This document shows positions 24,340 through 36,358 of a DNA stretch of 64,000 bases, one piece after another. The notes under the pieces were generated by a model that worked only from the letters and a program-made list of their open reading frames with translations, was not told where the DNA came from and ran no database searches. How positions within the stretch are numbered: position 1 is the first letter of the stretch; each line of letters starts with the position of its first letter. Both the position numbers and the translations under genes were made by a program. The DNA comes from Geosiphon pyriformis (Eukaryota > Glomeromycota > Glomeromycetes > Archaeosporales > Geosiphonaceae), in contig JAAOMT010000571.1 of assembly GCA_016748015.1 (NCBI GenBank), positions 62,001-126,000 of the forward strand, written 5' to 3'.

Positions 24340-27124
24340 GCTTCTAAAATATTATTATCTTAGCAAAAAAAATTTTATTAGCAGAAAAATTCGAATTATT
24401 ATTACAAATATTAAATAAATTATTTATATTATATTTTATCTTAAAATTAATAATTTTTTTACTTAAATTATCAACAATTTTTTTAAAAATATTAATATTT
24501 TTTTCAATTACAAAAAACTTTTTTTTATCTTAATATTCAAAAAAAAGAACCACTTATTAATTTAATAATTAAGATAATTAAAATATTAATAAACTTAGTA
24601 ATAAATTTAATTAGCAATATAAATTTAAACAAATCAAATTTTAAAAAACTAATTTGAAACCAATTATAAAATCAATATTAATAATAAGAAAAAAATTCAA
24701 AAAAATAATATTTTTACATATAATATTATATTAAAAGAACAAATATATAAAAAATTTAAAGTTAATCACAAATTTTATTAAAGTTTTAAAAAAAACATTA
24801 TAAATACTTTACAATTTAAAGCCAAATAATTCAATTATTTATTTATTTAATGAATACAGTTTAATTTTTATCTAATATAAAGAATCAAACTAAAAAACAT
24901 TAATAATAATAATAAATGATTTATTATAATCTAAATAAATTAATACTAAAGCTTAAATAAGCTTTTTTCTTAATGTATTAAAAACTTTTTGTTGTTTTTC
25001 TGTTTATTTATATTTGGTATTCTTGGCTTAAAACTGGTAAAATGGCTGAATTAATTTTAAAAAGTTGTAAATAAAGCATTAATAATATTTAGCAAATTTT
25101 AAAAATAATTAAAATTCAGTAAAATTGATTAGTATTAGAATTTTTTTGACTATTTTAATCTTATTTGGATTTATTTTAATGTTATTTTTGCCAATGACAT
25201 TCCAAAAACTTTGAGTTATGTTTTTCCAAAAAAATATTTAATAACATTTAACTTTAATTTAGTTTTTTTAGTCTTTTAAATACTTGTTATAAATAATAGA
25301 GATAATTATCAAATGTTTTAAAAAATATATTGGTATTATCCAAGTAAACTACTATTAATTTTTATAATAATTTAGTATAAACAATTTTTATTAATCATTG
25401 GAAAATAGCTAAGGCATTAGTTAAGCCAAAAAATATAACATTAAATTCAAAGTTTTTTTCTCTTATAGTGAATACTGTTTTTTTTATTAGTTAAATTCAT
25501 AACTATTTGTCAATAATCACTATTTAAGTCTAATATAAAAACTTATTTTTTTCTTTTAAATACATTAAATAATTTCTGAATAAGTAAATTGGATAACTGT
25601 TTCCATAAGTAATATTGTTAAGTTTCTTGTAATTTATATAAAACCAAATTTTTCTGTTTTTTTTCAAATAAATATTACTGATAATGATCATAAATTTATA
25701 AATAGCTGAATTAATTTTTTGTCTAATACTCTATTAATTTTTTGTTAAATAATCTTATAACTAATAGATAATACTTAATATGTTTGTTGTTTAATTGACA
25801 TAGCATTTTTAATTTTGATTTGATGTTAAATAATATTTATTTCGCCAAATTTATTTTTACTTACAAAAATATTAATAAAATTATTGAGTAGTAGCTTAAT
25901 ATACATATATTAAAGTAGATTTAAATTTTCCAAGTTTATTTGTTCTAACTATTTTAATTATAACAAGTAGTATTTTTTTTATTCTTAAATTATTTGTAAT
26001 GTAAAATTACATATTTATACAATTATAAAAAGTTTGAAACAGTAATAAATAATAAATTTTCAATTTTAGCATTTAAATACTCAATAATAATTTTTATTGG
26101 TATTTTTATTGAATTTTCTGTTGTGTTGTGAATTAGAATTCAAATATGTTTGTAGTTTTTGGTTGGTAAATATAAATTGGTAATGGCAATCTTTTTTGAT
26201 TTGCAAATAATAAGTTTTACTTTAAAATCTGGAGTTGATTTTTTATTTTCTTTGTTATTTTTAATATATATTAATTATATAGTAAAATAGAAATTAGTTA
26301 ATTGGTAGAAATGATTTTTTTCTGATCAATTATTTTTTTTTCTATTATATTTACAGATATTTCTATTTTATTTATGAATTCAAATCTATTTATTTCTTTT
26401 ATTGTTATCTCTAATTCTTCTCTTATTCTTACTAATACTAATTAAATTATTTTTATTAAAGACAGAAATATTGTTTGTGTTATTTTTTTATTGGGTTTAA
26501 TAATATAAACTTTTTCTGATTTATTTTGTAACATTGCAATAATATTTTTTATAAATCTTATATCAAATATTTTTTTCTAATGCTAATTTTTTTTTGCTAA
26601 ACTAAATCTGAATGCTAATTGGACTATTGTTGTTAAAATTTCCAGTACTATTTTTAAATTTATATTGATATATAAGTAGAGCTCTAATGTGATGGTTTTC
26701 TTTTTAAAATATTTGAAATCAAACTCTATATTAGTATTATGTATGCATTTTAGTATGACATTCTTATTATTATTGTTAAAATATTTAAGTTTTTACTTTA
26801 TAAAAAAATTTGAAAGTATAATATAATGTTTAAAATTTAAATTGGTATTTGAATTGTTATTACTATTGTTATTATAAATAGCATTAGAACTATTATTGTT
26901 ATTATTGTTAAAGTTTGAATTATAATTGATTATTGATTTTAATTTTCATATATATTTGTTAATTGGTTCTTTTTTTTAAATATTAAATAGATTATATGTA
27001 ATAATAGATTATAAATAAGATTACAATTATTACAATATTTAAAATCACATAAAATTAAAAAATAACCACAAAGTTTAGTATTTAATTGTTTTAAATACTG
27101 CTTTTGTTCTTTTTTAATAGATGC
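24340..27124 (-). pseudogene. Old gypsy copy: dUTPase, RT and RNase H remnants
   Basis: On the minus strand, 27124 downwards matches element A from position ~31645 (the linker before the dUTPase). dUTPase-like sequence lies at about 26640-26330 (a LAKK block and a later block resembling LQNKSEKVY). The RT fragment is at about 25560-25280, with a GLTNALAIFQ-like motif and a YLDN box. The RT thumb and start of RNase H follow at about 25200-24800. Many C-to-T type differences from element A and numerous stops and indels make it clearly non-functional. Confidence 0.8.
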
Positions 27125-27958
27125 TATTACTTATAAAAAGAAAACAGATATAGAAAAATAGTAGGCCAGTAAGAAAGTAGTAGTTAGCATGTGAGCACAT
27201 TGCTTAGCAATATAAAGCAATGTCAAAAATCATGGCATATTATTCAGCAATATGAAGCAATGTTAAGAAAATATGGCATATTGTTCAGCAATGTGAATAT
27301 TGCTTGAGAAATTATAGCACATTGCTTGAAAATGTAAGTGATCTCGTAAAACCTAAATTATGTATATATAGTGATAGCATTAGAAGTAGAAAAGACAGAC
27401 CTCTCAGTTTAGATTTAATCTAAGCCACCTTTTCATTCACAAATATCAATAAATAATTATTTGCTATCTTAATCCACTCTCCACTATTAACACTTCATGT
27501 TGATAGCAATTAATACTTAACTACATTAGAACAATAGCTCTTGATCATGGCTATTAATGGGATACTAACTTGCAATTGCTTTTGTTTATTTTCTTTTATT
27601 TTTTTTATTTCTTTGTTTTACTAATTGATTAGAAATTAAGCACTAAGTTATTGATGTCATGAATAGTCTGGTAAAAGACCCAGAAATAAGGGTAAAATTA
27701 TATATATTAACAGACAGCTTACCAGAAGGGCATGACTGCCAGATTAAACTGGTCACCACACTAAAGACAGAAATTGGGAAAACAACTTGAGGAAAACAAC
27801 TTAAACCAACCATAGTGAATCTCTATCTATTATACAAAAAACTCTGCAACAAATCTTCAGATTCACCAAATCTTCAGATATCAACACTAGAATACCAAAC
27901 TAGCACCAAGTTACAGATTTGTTATTTGATTTGAGACCCCAAATAATCATCTGTAATA
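27125..27958 (+). repeat. 5' LTR of element A
   Basis: 834 bases, matching the 3' LTR along its length. It is about 90 bases longer because of extra copies of a ~40-base unit containing GCAATRT/GAAGCAATG and GGCATATT between about 27200 and 27310. The TATATATAG box near 27362-27370 is the likely promoter TATA. The terminal TG is mutated to TA, and the end is GTAATA rather than GTAACA. Confidence 0.93.
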
Positions 27959-27976
27959 TTTGATGCTCTCTGTGAA
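27959..27976 (+). promoter_or_regulatory. Candidate primer binding site of element A
   Basis: TTTGATGCTCTCTGTG follows the 5' LTR directly. Elements B and C have TGGTGCTCCCTGTG and TGGTGCTCTCCCAC at the same place, so the motif TGRTGCTCYC is conserved next to the LTR. A tRNA whose 3' end reads GAGCACCA would pair with it. I could not name that tRNA. Confidence 0.45.
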
Positions 27977-28020
27977 ATATAATTCTACAGAGAACCAGCA
28001 CCAACAACAATCATCCAAAA

Positions 28021-29900
28021 GTGGCAGAATTAGAAATCATAGGGACAAATCATCTAGGATTCGCCAAATTCTTGTTTCAATGGTACAGCCAACAATTGGG
28101 ATTAAACAATAACCATTTCTCAGCAGAATCAGTTTTTAACTTCTATGTCAATAATAAAATCACAGACTGCTTAGAAAGAACAGTTGACATTAAATCTGCA
28201 AGAAAAAACTTATATACAGAATTATTTCAACATACCAGTTTACCAAGAAACTACAGTTTCACACCAATCATCAGGGAAATCAATCAAACCATTAAAAAGT
28301 ATGCACAACAACAATTCTCCATCACCTATACAGACAAAGGCAAAGGAAGATTGCAAATACTAGCAGTGACATTAAAACAAATATAACCACCCACTTGGAA
28401 GAAAACCAGAGTTGAATTACCAGCAAACCCATCATACCACTATATACCTGGAAGCACCATTAACATCATATCAACAGATGTATCCATATCAACTATGACA
28501 TCAACATTTGGACAATTCCCATTCCAGAGTAAACAAAAAAAAGAAGATTTTTTAGGACCATACAGTGTGTATTTTGAAGGATTTAAGTCATGATTGTCAA
28601 TGCCATCAGAACTTTGATCTCCACCACCCCAATTCAATTTTAGAACTGCGAGTTTTTGGGAAATAATGGAATCGGAAGGAGAACAGAAAGAAGAGGAAGA
28701 AGAATCTGAAGATCAAGAATTTACTTACCAGAATCCGATCCCAGAAAACCTGGAAATTAAAACCCCAAATCTACAAATTCAGCAAAATCTAAACTTGAAA
28801 AATCCAGAAATCAGAACTCCGAATATTTCAACACTACTGAATTAAGACAATCCAAACTCTGAGTTAATTAATTAGCAAAACTTATTTCCAATAATTATCA
28901 TTGATCAGCCACCAGCTGAACCAATCTAACCACAACAAATATTACTACAACAACTACAACAACCGCTTCAACAGCCACAACAACAACTTCAACAACCAAA
29001 CTTAGATCCAATGGCCTATACTCCAATAGCAAAACTTGAGAAATTCATCAACAAAGAAGACAATGCCCAAATATGACTTAACAATGTTGAAAAAGCCATC
29101 ACAGCTAATGGATGGAATGACCAGAGAGCATTTCAAGTCATCTCTTATTTCTTACAGGATATCACCAACTCGTGATATCAAAGTTTAGCTATCAAACCCC
29201 AAACATTCTAGGAATTTAAAACCACATTCTTGGGATATTTCAGTAATAATAACAGCATTAATTGCTTGGCAAACACTTTTATCACTATCAAGCAAGGAGA
29301 AAATGAAGCAGTCACTACTTACTTAGAATGCTTCCACAAAAATCTGCGCCAAATTTAGACCATATAGGCTGATTATTTCACAGCACCACAAATCTTAAAT
29401 CAATTCATTAGAGGTCTGCACAGTAGCATCTTCCAATATGTGTGCCCAATGCATCCAGCAGACTTCCAAGCTATAGTTACAAATGCCAGAGATTTTGAAG
29501 CAGCCAAACTCAAAGCCAACTATGCTTAAGCTGTAAACTTAGTAATGAACAGATCATTTAACTTGGATTCCAAACTGAAGCAATTAAGTGACTCACTCAA
29601 TCAGAAATTAGAAGAGTACTTAGCTAACAACAATCAAGCCATTTATCAACCTCCCCAATGACACAAAAACCAAGGAAATAGAAATTGATTCCAAAATCAG
29701 TCATGTCCAGCATCTTTCATGACTAATTAACAGTGGCAGTAGAAAATATGTACTTGTCACTATTGTGGTAAACAAGACCACTTGCAAATTGATTGCCACC
29801 AACATTTAAATAACCAATGATTGGGAAATCAATATCGAAATCCCAATTGCCAGATTCAAATTCCAAATCATCAATCAAATCCAGCTCTATATCAACCAAA
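28021..29900 (+). pseudogene. gag of element A (capsid and CCHC zinc knuckle), multiply stopped
   Basis: Open from GTG at 28021 (no ATG at the expected start) for 121 codons to a TAA at 28384, then continuing with many stops. A Gln-rich stretch at about 28930-29010 precedes a retrotransposon gag domain (about 29030-29560). The CCHC zinc knuckle C-X2-C-X4-H-X4-C is intact at 29755-29796. Stops at conserved positions are TGA where Trp is expected (for example 29076, 29174, 29659) and TAG/TAA where Gln is expected (29210, 29529), all single transitions. The structural protein cannot be made intact from this copy. Confidence 0.85.
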
Positions 29901-31104
29901 TTACTTACTGATGACGCAGTCATTGTATCAAACTCCAATGATGCAGCAATTATACTTACCTCCAGTCTATTAGTCTCCAGCATCAATTTATCAACTACAG
30001 TTCCAATCCATTTATCAGTTGCAGTCTCAGGTAATTTATTAGCCCCAACAAAATCAAATACCATCCCAGTACTTATCTTAAAATGAAACCCAAAGGCTGA
30101 AACTAACACAACAAAGCTAAAAATTGTCAATAATAGTCTATTAACCAATCTCCAGTTCTACAGCACAACTATTAGGATTTTAACAATGGAATTCGGGCAC
30201 TGAGAACTCCCAAAATCTGAATGCCCAACACTATTTAAGTCTTTTGGTTATCCCAAAAGATGCCCCACCCAACAACCCAGAAACCAACAACATACTTCTA
30301 ACCACAGTCACCAATAACAAATCACTAGCAGCAATCTTTCCATTTGAACTCGAGGAAACCACACCAGTTCTATTATTCAATAGAGCCATTCTAGATACCA
30401 AACCAATTACCACCATGTACACAGACATAAAAGTTAATGGCCACACCATCAAATTAATCCTAGATAGTAGATTAGCTGGCAGCATTATCACATGACAACT
30501 CATAAACCAATTAGATCACAGAGTTGATTGTGCTGTCAGCATGTGCATAATTACTGTTGATGGAGTGACCAAAACACCAATTGGTGAAATTAATGACTTT
30601 CCATTCAAAGTCAATAGCATCATTACTCCTATCAAAGTCCTAATGATGGAAGCAACCCAATATCAAGCATTGGTAGGCAATGATTGGTTATCCAAAACTA
30701 ATGCCATACTCGATTGGACCACTTAAGAACTACAACTCAGCCAAAATGGCCAACACACCTGAGTACCAGCAACCTGTGGTCACTTCAAACCCAGCACTGC
30801 TATAAAACCACTAATTGAGTTTGAAAAGGACAAGAAAAAACCAACATGGGAAGCATATCAAGTCTTTTGGGCCAATGAAAACCACAACAAGTTACTGCCT
30901 ATACTATTCTGGAACAACAACAGCAAAAGAAAACAAAAGGACACAGAACTTATTTGAAACATTAACTAAGTCTGATAAACCAACAACAATCAAGACAAAA
31001 TAATAAAGTAAGAATAGAAAAAAGCTAAATAAGAGAAAAGGGAAAGAGGAGAAAGAAAATTTAACACCAATCACCACTTATAATTACTATACAAATACTA
31101 CACC

Positions 31105-31370
31105 ATGATGATCTATCTATTGTCAGCCAAAACTTATATGCATCAATTGTGGCAAAAAATTGTCATCAATGGGTGCATGCTATAATGATGATAAGGAATA
31201 CTCAACAGTAACCAAATTTTACTGCCATGCATGCATCATAGAACACTTTGGATGACCAAAACGGAAAAAAAAATGGGACAATGATCCTTGTCTAGCTTGT
31301 GGAGAAACATTACTTGACGAAGGAATGTGAAATGACATTTCTGGTCAAGGAGAAACATGCAATGCTTCAT
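31105..31370 (+). other. Cys-rich segment between protease and RT (element A)
   Basis: CINCGK, then CHAC, CLACGE and CNASC occur within about 85 residues, spaced like paired zinc-binding knuckles. Element B has a shorter counterpart in the same position (CAWCWC...CMSC, about 47746-47806), so this is a feature of both families. Its function is unknown: nucleic-acid binding or a structural zinc site are possibilities. In element A the stretch carries stops. Confidence 0.6.
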
Positions 31371-32017
31371 GTCAGTACACGATCCTTATCAGCAACTGGG
31401 TTAGGAAAGGGACACCAATAAAAGCCGCCTAGAAAAGAGCTGTACAACAATTGGACAGTTGTTCACACAACGATGATGAGATATGAAGAATGGCAATCAC
31501 CAAAATAGAAGAAGCACCACCTGAAGAAATCAGAGAAATCAAAGACAACCCTCCAGAGCCCATAAAACTTGACTGGGACTCAGAACCAGTCATAAATCTC
31601 TTGGATCCAGAACAATTCCATGAACATTATCAAGAGCTAGCACCTACAAAAGAAGAGCAGGAGCAATGCTTGAAAGAAATTAACACTTGACTATGTGATC
31701 ACTGTTTGATTCTATGTGACTTCCAATATTGTAATGAATGTGACCTTATTTACAATTCACTACCATGCATTATTTACACAATCCCAGAAGAAAAAAAACC
31801 AATCAACAGTTGTGCATCAGAATTGGAATCAACTTTCAATCCTGATTCAAACTCTGACAATGACAACAATGAAAACAACAGTTCCAGCTTCACTCCAAAT
31901 AGCAATGAAAATTACAATGATTCAAACTTTGATTTAAACCCCAAAACATTTATCGCATTTTCTGACCTCACCAAAAAACAGGAATTTAAATAGTTTAGCA
32001 ATAGTAGTGAAGGTATC

Positions 32018-32758
32018 ATGCCAGAATATGCACATGATACAGATACAGAGTTTGATCTGAAATATCCAGGAAAAGATTCCATCAAATTGGAACCACATTT
32101 GCACACCTGTATTGATCTTAAAATAGCACTGGAAATTTTAATGACCACTATGATTCAATTAGCATCTAAGAGTAGTTTAGCAAAAAAGAGAATCAACATC
32201 AAAGGAGGAATAATTGATGCAGAGTATATAGGAAATATCATTGCTATATTACAAAACAACTCAGAAAAGACCTATACCATAGAACCAAATAAAAAGATAG
32301 CACAGGCAATATTCCTACCTCTGGTAAAAATAGCTCAGTTAGTGTCAATGGGAAGCAAGAAAGAATTAGAAATAACAGCAAGAGGGATACAGAGATTCAG
32401 ATTAATGGGTAGAATAGATATATCAGTTAATATGGCAGAGGAAAAGATTATTAACAAAGAAAAAATTATCTTAATCCATCAATCAATTTTCATTCCATCA
32501 TATGATCAGTATATGTTAGCCATAAAAAGAGAAGTAAAGAATCAAGCTCAGTTGTTTGAAGCAGAAGCTATCATTTGTGAATTAGGAGAGATTGGACTTA
32601 CTAATCTTTACATATCAGCCAAAAGTCCCAAAAACATCAAAATTCTCATCTACAACATAACGAAAAATGTCATTGAGATACCAAAGGAAACCATCATTGG
32701 ATATTTAACCACTGAAGTTAAGGATCAACCACCAGACCATATTCCAGATTTTCCATAG
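32018..32758 (+). pseudogene. dUTPase-like domain of element A pol plus C-terminal linker domain
   Basis: A 246-codon open frame. Residues ~20-135 follow the motif order of trimeric dUTPases (dUTP to dUMP + PPi): an early ...CIDLKIA block, the serine motif as KSSLAKK, GGIIDAEYIGN with the conserved Asp and Tyr, and IEPNKKIAQAIF. The last, glycine-rich motif, where related elements have GFGSTG as I recall, reads RFRLMG, and motif 3 has Glu where Gly is usual. This copy is therefore probably inactive. The remaining ~110 residues resemble the beta-rich linker found before RT in many Metaviridae (VIEIPKETIIGYL). The domain was presumably part of Pol, lowering dUTP during reverse transcription. 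The old copy at 26640-26330 has a decayed version. Confidence 0.75.
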
Positions 32759-35699
32759 CTTTGCAGATATGTGGACATCACATTACAAACCATCTATGAG
32801 CAAAGTGAATGTTATCTGCTCCAATCAGAACAATTGGAACAGATAAACATGAAGAATCTAGACTCACTCCAACAGATACAACTAAGAATGTTATTCAGCA
32901 ATTTCAATGACATTTTTGCTAGCAAAAATGAATTTGGCCACACCAATATCATCCAACATTAAATTAAGACTAGAAATACAATGCCAATTAAGCAAAGAGC
33001 ATACAAAGTACCACCAGCTAGTCATAAGATCATTTGTCAAAAAATCAATTGGATGCTTGACAATGGGCTAATTCAGTCATCAATGAGTTCATAGTTGTTA
33101 CCAGTGGTACTAGTCCAAAAAAAAATGGGAAAATTCATTTTTGTGTGAATCACTGAAAACTGAATGGAGTCACCAAAGAAGACAGCTATCCAACTCCAAA
33201 GATCCAAGAACTATTTGATGCTTTTGGAGGAAATAAATGGTTTTCAACACTAAATTTAGATAGTGGTTACTGGCAAGTAGCCATGGATCCAGCTGACAAA
33301 GAGAAAACAGCATTTACCATAAGAAAGGGAAACTTTGAGTTTGAAGTCATGCCATTTGGCTTGATGAATATTCCAGCAACATTCCAATGGCTCATGGAAA
33401 TTGTTTATACTAGATTACTGTGGAAATCAGTAGTTGTTTACTTAGATAACACAAATGTGTTCTCAAAAACATTTGATAATTATCTGCACCATCTCCAACA
33501 AGTGTTTAAAAAACTTAGATGAGCAGGATTGAAACTAAATGCCAACAAATGCTTCTTTGGAAAAACAGAACTAAAATTCTTGAGACATGTTGTGAGTAAA
33601 AATGGCATCAAAACAGATCCAGACAAGATTGAAACTGTCAAAAACTTTCTAGTACCAAACAATTTCACAGAACTAAGAGCATTCTTGAAATTCACAGGGT
33701 ACTATTGCCACTTTATCAAAGACTTTTCTAAACTGGCCCAGCCACTTTATCATTTACAAATTAAGAATGTGAAGTATGAATAGACAAAAGCTCAACAAAA
33801 AGCATTTGACACACTAAGAAGAAAACTTATTCAAGCTCTGGTGTTGATGTATCCAGATCACAACAAACCATTTATTATCACCACTGATGTATTAGACCAG
33901 ACATTGGGAGCAGTACTATCACAGAAAAAACCAGATGGAAGAAAACATCCAGTAGCTTACGCCAGTAGAAGCTTAAGTCCAGCTGAAAAGAATTATGGAA
34001 CATTAGCATTAGAACACTTAGTAATTTATTGGGCAGTCATAAAATAGAAAAAATACTTGAGTCAGAAGTTTGATGTATATACTGATCACAAAAGATTGAC
34101 TTTAATCCAGAAACAAAAATTTGAAGATGATTGCCATGTCAGATGAAAAATAGAACTTTCACCATTTAATTATATGATACATTATAAAAAAAGAAAAGAC
34201 AATGGAAATGCTGATGGTCTGTCGAGAATGAGACAAATCTAAAAACATTTTAACCTAAAAATATAACAAAAGATGAATATACAAAAATATCAACAACTCC
34301 AATATTATATAAATACTCAATTGTTCAAGAAGAAATTATCTCAAAAAGAGCAAAGAAACATAAAACAACAATCAAAATACTTTATCAACCATCAAAATAT
34401 ACTTTACTGAAAGAACAAAAAAAATTCAGACCAACCAACCAGAGTAATCACAGAACCAGAGAAAGAGACAATATTATTCAACATGCACTCAGATCCAACA
34501 ACAGAACATTTTCATAAAAAAGCAACCATAGAGAGAACTAAAAAAAAATATTATTGGCCATTAATGTATCCAGATATCATTCAATATGTCCAAAATTGTA
34601 ATGCTTGTCAAAGAAGAGAAGGAACAAAACCCAGTAAACCATTGAGACCAATCAAAGTGGAACAACCATTTGATCACATTGGAATTGACTTAGTCAGATC
34701 ATTAATAATTACCAGCAGAGACAACAGATATATTGCAATAGCCATGAACTATCTTATTAAATGGCCAGAAGCAAAAGCCATTTAAAGAGCAGATGCAGAA
34801 TTCATTGCTGAATTTGTTCATCAAGATCTGATCTGTTAACACAGATGCTCAAAAAAATTATTATTTGATCAAGGAACTCACTTTGTGAATAGAACATTAG
34901 CAGAACTAAGCCAAAGATTTGGAATAAAAAGACCACTATCATCATCATACCATCCACAAACAAATGGGTTAGTTGAAAGATTCAAAAGAATACTGTGTGA
35001 AGCAATAGCCAAAATTAGCTAAGAAAACCAGAACAAATGGGATTTAATTATATTATCAGTATTATTTGCATATTGAACAATAAAGCAAGACACCACATAA
35101 GCAACACTATTTGAATTAGTATATGATAAAACAACAACATTACCAGTTGAGATAGAAGTCAATACATATCCAACTGAACCAATAACAGAAGATAATTTCC
35201 AAGAAACATTGTTGAAAAGAACATATGACTTAATAGAAACACTAGAAAACAGACGACAAAAAGCAGCTAATAACATCCAAAAGTCACAAGAAAAGCAAAA
35301 AAAATGACATGATAACCAACTACCAGATAAACCAGTTGAATTTAAGATTGGAGACAAAATATTATTACATTATACCAAAGCAGAAAAACAATGGAGTGGA
35401 AAATTTGACCCCAAATGGGATGGACTATTTCACATAGAAAAAATTTTTGAAAATGAAGCTTATAAATTAAGATAAAACAACAAAATTTTAGCCAAAGCAG
35501 CACATGGTGATCGACTGAAATTATATCACCAGATAGCATCATTATTTACCAATAACATTCCACAACTGAGAGTACAAAAAATATTAATTCAACCAGATGA
35601 GATTCTATGCGATCTGAAACCAATCATAATTATTGAACCAAACATATCAAATTGAACAACCAAAAAGTATATAAAAACACAGTACACGTGACAAAAGCA

Positions 35700-36357
35700 A
35701 CCAAGAAAAATGGAAATACCAGATCATATTTACACTATAGCCCAACAATTGTTCCAGGCCTTAAGTCAACAACAGTTAAACATGGAAATTGTTATTAACA
35801 ACCAAATAATTTGCTATCAAAACATCCAAAGAAAAACAAAAAATACACCATATTAATGGCCACTAAAGAATAATAAAAATTGGACAGATAACTTAATAAA
35901 AAAAGTGAAAAACACTTTTGAGAAGATACCTATTATGGCACCAACAGAAGATCTTACAAAAAAAAATTGAAAGCAATGAACAGAACGACTTTTAATATCA
36001 TATTGCTACTATCAGTTAAGTCAAAAGTTGAATATTCAGGAATTGTATATTAACAAATCCAAGAGAATATTCAATTAAGACATAATACAACAAATTGAGA
36101 AATTTATTGGAAAAAAGATGAATTCAACACTACATGTTAAAACAATGTACCAACTACACAATATATTTCAGAACTATCCAGAAATACTGTTATACTTTGA
36201 CATAAAAACCATAACCATTAACCAATAGGGAAGAATAAATAATACACAAGTAGAAAACATGAGAAACAAAGTCGAACAAACAATACTTGAAAAAGAAGTG
36301 CTAGAATTAATTTAAAACAAAGATTTTGATAGAGCTCAATATTAAAAGGAGGAGATA
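35700..36357 (+). pseudogene. Additional 3' coding region of element A, function unknown
   Basis: After the integrase C-terminal part (GPF-like, to about 35530) there is another ~210-codon stretch with coding character, starting near ATG 35711 (MEIPDHIYT). It is rich in Ile, Asn, Gln and Lys with predicted helices, and is interrupted by about seven stops. It runs to the polypurine tract and into the LTR. Element B has a longer open region in the same place. No signal peptide, transmembrane run or known domain was recognised, so an envelope-like role is not supported. Confidence 0.5.
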
Positions 36358-36358
36358 A
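36344..36358 (+). promoter_or_regulatory. Polypurine tract of element A
   Basis: AAAAGGAGGAGATAA lies directly before the 3' LTR start TGTTAC at 36359, the normal position and composition for the plus-strand primer. Confidence 0.8.

Larger units (their letters stand above)
30240..35560 (+). pseudogene. pol of element A: protease, Cys-rich, dUTPase-like, RT, RNase H, integrase
   Basis: The protease is at about 30390-30720, but its active-site triad reads DSR (30463-30471) instead of DSG. A Cys-rich segment (about 31110-31370) and an acidic linker lead to the dUTPase-like block (32018-32758). RT (about 33000-33780) has the box YLDN (33439-33450) instead of YLDD. RNase H is at about 33830-34240 (first Asp present in ITTD). 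Integrase (about 34480-35330) has the HHCC finger (CNAC), the first Asp in IGID, the second in FDQG and Glu in NGLVER, and so keeps its catalytic triad. The frame is broken by at least a dozen stops, largely at former Trp and Gln codons, with a frameshift near 33120. Confidence 0.9.

Noticed and set aside
29723-30148. 141-codon minus-strand frame in element A
   Set aside because: It is antisense to the gag end and protease linker, with no homology and atypical composition.
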